Shown one piece after another: positions 62,063 to 64,000 of a stretch of DNA of 64,000 bases. Under the pieces are notes generated by a model, which did no database searches, was not told the DNA's origin, and saw only the letters and a list, made by a program, of their open reading frames with translations. A program made the position numbers and the translations under genes. Origin of the DNA: Butyricicoccus pullicaecorum (GTDB lineage Bacteria; Bacillota; Clostridia; Oscillospirales; Butyricicoccaceae); NCBI GenBank assembly GCA_018366195.1, contig JAGZIN010000011.1:6124-70123 (forward strand). The letters are read 5' to 3'. Numbering within the stretch: position 1 is the first letter of the stretch; every line of letters begins with the position of its first letter.

Positions 62063-62091
62063 ATTATACATGATTTTTGTGAGTTTTCCAA
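62063..62091 (-). promoter_or_regulatory. Promoter of the ArsR-type gene
   Basis: Minus-strand TTGGAA (62091-62086) and TATAAT (62068-62063) are 17 bases apart. No clear ArsR-type operator palindrome was found over it. Confidence 0.65.
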
Positions 62092-62320
62092 AATGTTTCT
62101 ATAAGAACATGTCAAAAATATTTCATATTTTCTGATTTAGGCGGGTTTTGCCTGTACAAATGCTTGATACTGGATTCCAGCAAGATGCAGAACAAATGTT
62201 CGGAACATTGTTTTTTGTATAAAATTTTTGTTTTTATATAAATATAACCTAGGTTTTGTATAATTTATAATTGTAGAAAGATAAATTCCAATTGAACTGA
62301 TTGCATTATTTTTATAAAAA

Positions 62321-62356
62321 AAGAGTGTTCTCACAAACTTTTATGAGAACACTCTT
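62321..62356 (-). terminator. Terminator after the SPFH gene
   Basis: AAGAGTGTTCTCA and TGAGAACACTCTT form a perfect 13-bp stem with a ten-base loop; on the minus strand TTTTTTATAAA follows. Confidence 0.92.
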
Positions 62357-62365
62357 CCCGATACC

Positions 62366-63277
62366 TTACTTTTTTTCATCAAGCGGTTGGTCTACAATCA
62401 GCTCTTTCAGCCCTGCTGCCAGCCCTGCCATTCCCTGAATTTCAGATGGAATGATGATTTTGGTTGCCTTTCCATCTGCCGCCTTCGCAAAAGCCTCCAG
62501 TGCTTTCAGTCGAATAATGGGGTCTGTGGGCGCTGCTTCATTCAACATTCGAATAGAATCTGCAAATGCTTTCTGTACCGTCAAAAGTGCTTCTGCCTCA
62601 CCCTCAGCTTCCTTAATTTTTGCCAGTCTGGTTGCCTCTGCCCGAAGCACCATAGACTCCTTCTCTCCTTCTGCAACAAGAATCTTAGACTGTTTTTCTC
62701 CCTCTGCGGTCAGAATCGCTTCACGGCGGTCACGCTCTGCCTTCATCTGCTTTTCCATAGATTCACGGATAGCCGTCGGTGGGATAATATTTTTCAGCTC
62801 TACGCGGTTGATTTTAATGCCCCACGGGTCAGTTGCTTCGTCCAAAATGGCACGCATCTTGGTATTGATGATATCACGGCTTGTCAATGTCTGGTCAAGT
62901 TCCAAATCACCAATGATATTACGCAGTGTGGTTGCGGTCAGATTTTCAATTGCAGCCATAGGATTTTCAATACCATAGGTATAGAGCTTTGGATCGGTGA
63001 TTTGAAAATAAACGACCGTGTCAATTTGCATGGTAACATTATCCTTTGTAATGACCGGCTGCGGCTCGAAATCAACGACCTGCTCTTTGAGCGTAACCTT
63101 ACGTCTCACATGCTCAAAAATCGGCAGCTTAAAATGTACACCATTTCTCCAAGTTGCTCGATAACTGCCTAAGCGTTCGATAATATAGGCGTGTGCCTGC
63201 GGTACAATCACAAAAATACGAGATGCAATGGACAATAAAATAAGCCCAAGAACAATCCACCAGATAATCGTAAACAT
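62366..63277 (-). CDS. SPFH/band 7 membrane protein (paraslipin/QmcA type)
   Basis: The 303-residue protein has an N-terminal membrane helix (IIWWIVLGLILLSIASRIFVIV), a band-7 domain (AYIIERLGSYRATWRNGVHFKLPIFEHV; VVYFQITDPKLYTYG), and a charged coiled coil rich in EGE/KES repeats (residues 185 to 250) typical of oligomer-forming stomatins. A conserved tail (KIIIPSEIQGMAGLA) follows. It is encoded four bases after an NfeD gene, the standard partner pair for membrane microdomain quality control. Confidence 0.94.
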   Translation of the reverse strand: MFTIIWWIVLGLILLSIASRIFVIVPQAHAYIIERLGSYRATWRNGVHFKLPIFEHVRRKVTLKEQVVDFEPQPVITKDNVTMQIDTVVYFQITDPKLYTYGIENPMAAIENLTATTLRNIIGDLELDQTLTSRDIINTKMRAILDEATDPWGIKINRVELKNIIPPTAIRESMEKQMKAERDRREAILTAEGEKQSKILVAEGEKESMVLRAEATRLAKIKEAEGEAEALLTVQKAFADSIRMLNEAAPTDPIIRLKALEAFAKAADGKATKIIIPSEIQGMAGLAAGLKELIVDQPLDEKK

Positions 63278-63281
63278 AGTC

Positions 63282-63743
63282 TCAACCTTCCTTTCGTCCT
63301 GCCGCTTCCATCGGCTCTACAATCGCTTTGACTCCCACGATTTCGAGTACCCGAACCATGGTTCCCTCTGGGATTTCTCTGCCATCAGCTGAGCGTGCTG
63401 TCCAGTGCTGTCCCATAATTTTAATTTCTCCTTGTGCAGCCGGATTGGAAATGGTTTGCGTAACCATCGCCTGCTCCCCAAGGATTCGATCTGCGTTGGT
63501 TGCCGTCCGTTTTGTTCCAATCATTTTGACCGCCATGGGACGCGCCAAGACAAGAGAAACACCCGAAACAACAAGGAATACAATCCACTGTACCGGAATC
63601 GAGCATTGCAGCGTTGTGGCAATCAAACTGCCAATACCACCAACCGCAAACCAAATTGCACTGAGATTTAATGTAAATGCTTCGATAGCCAATGCTAGAA
63701 CAATCACTAGTATCCAGCAGGCACTATCTGACCATGTAAACAT
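63282..63743 (-). CDS. NfeD-family membrane protein (short form)
   Basis: The 153-residue short NfeD lacks the N-terminal protease domain. It has three or so membrane helices (ACWILVIVLALAIEAFTL; IWFAVGGIGSLIATTL; VQWIVFLVVSGVSLVLARPM), then a small OB-fold-like domain (GEIKIMGQHWTARSADGREIPEGTMVRVLEIVGVKAIVEP). ATG 63743 follows GGAGGGAGG. The frame extends upstream without significance. It partners the SPFH gene. Confidence 0.92.
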   Translation of the reverse strand: MFTWSDSACWILVIVLALAIEAFTLNLSAIWFAVGGIGSLIATTLQCSIPVQWIVFLVVSGVSLVLARPMAVKMIGTKRTATNADRILGEQAMVTQTISNPAAQGEIKIMGQHWTARSADGREIPEGTMVRVLEIVGVKAIVEPMEAAGRKEG

Positions 63744-63910
63744 ATGCCTCCCTCCGTTTCTGTATGTTATCATACCCATATCTTTATGCTTCTTATACCA
63801 TAATTGTCCGGTCATCTCTCACAGAAAGATAATGAGTGCAACCCTGTGTGGTTATTATACTGCATGCAATTCCAAAAGTCCATGAAATCCTTCAAAAATA
63901 GAATAAATAT

Positions 63911-63929
63911 CCCCCGGCAAAGCCGGGGG
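63911..63929. terminator. CCCCCGGC hairpin at the right edge
   Basis: CCCCCGGC-AAA-GCCGGGGG is a perfect eight-bp GC stem; on the minus strand ATATTTATTC follows. It may end a gene that enters from beyond the window, or be part of a palindromic repeat. Confidence 0.5.
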
Positions 63930-63933
63930 TATT

Positions 63934-64000
63934 TCACATGCGGGCAAAGCCCTCTGATCCTCGCGGACACGTCAAACGTGTAATACGATCTGCCAGCCGC
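63934..64000 (-). CDS. Possible 3' end of a gene entering from the right (unidentified)
   Basis: On the minus strand a frame is open from the window edge to TGA at 63934 (about 21 codons, ending GSEGFARM), four bases before the GC-rich hairpin at 63911-63929. Too little is visible to identify it, and it may be chance sequence of a repeat. Confidence 0.2.
   Translation of the reverse strand, partial: RLADRITRLTCPRGSEGFARM

Larger units (their letters stand above)
62020..62365. other. AT-rich intergenic region
   Basis: This region holds the arsR-type promoter (62063-62091) and the SPFH-gene terminator (62321-62356). Between them lies an AT-rich stretch with TTTATATAAATATAACC and no convincing gene. 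Confidence 0.7.

Noticed and set aside
1..64000. CRISPR arrays, prophage or an intact insertion sequence
   Set aside because: No regularly spaced direct repeats, integrase, transposase or phage structural genes were seen in either strand.

Overview
The window looks like a chromosomal segment of an anaerobic, endospore-forming low-to-mid GC Firmicute of the class Clostridia, plausibly a gut Oscillospiraceae/Butyricicoccaceae-type organism; the exact genus is inference. The evidence is a class III (oxygen-sensitive) ribonucleotide reductase, a SpoVM-SipL-SpoIVA spore-coat basement cluster, T-box and FMN leader RNAs, and a DivIVA/SepF/YggT division cluster. No phage, CRISPR array or intact insertion sequence is visible. 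The last 100 bases may touch a repeat or mobile-element edge.

Layout. 1-3.6 kb: anaerobic nucleotide supply (nrdD cut by the window start, nrdG, dut) and one unrecognised acidic protein. 3.7-7.1 kb: spore envelope morphogenesis: a 48-residue membrane peptide, a 26-residue SpoVM, a SPOCS/LysM protein (SipL) and SpoIVA. 7.4-8.9 kb: a P-loop kinase-like protein and a soluble PocR-domain/chemoreceptor-like protein. 9.0-15.9 kb: a small inositol-type regulon (iolI, iolG, a sodium:solute symporter, a LacI-family regulator, an iolH-like isomerase) tied together by four copies of a 16-bp palindrome, three of them next to promoters. 16.0-21.4 kb: tRNA-Pro(GGG), cysteine desulfidase with a DAACS symporter, an NhaC antiporter and a PAP2 phosphatase.

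21.5-26.3 kb: leucine operon leuACDB behind a T-box whose specifier reads CTC (Leu). 26.4-33.8 kb: a mostly tandem run of cell-envelope and housekeeping genes (TagA-like glycosyltransferase, DUF2156 protein, GNAT, DJ-1, 5-formyl-THF cyclo-ligase, CPBP-like membrane protein, MltG, TrhP/U32). 33.8-42.1 kb: Ala T-box and alaS, HIT protein, ComEC, HolA, RNase M5, then an FMN riboswitch and the riboflavin transporter RibU.

42.2-63.7 kb lies almost wholly on the minus strand: thyA-folA, lspA-rluD, ileS, then a division and post-transcriptional block (divIVA, yggT, sepF, yggS, a HlyD-like protein, hfq, miaA, mutL, mutS, miaB), a radical-SAM pair (TIGR03960/TIGR03936 types), an orphan CadC-like ArsR sensor, and an SPFH-NfeD membrane pair.

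The most interesting points are the tiny spoVM and its membrane-peptide neighbour beside sipL-spoIVA, the compact isomerase-type inositol regulon with its operator code, and several proteins from well-known families whose catalytic motifs look eroded (ComEC metallo-beta-lactamase domain, CPBP-like protein). All family calls are by reading motifs; no database search was run.
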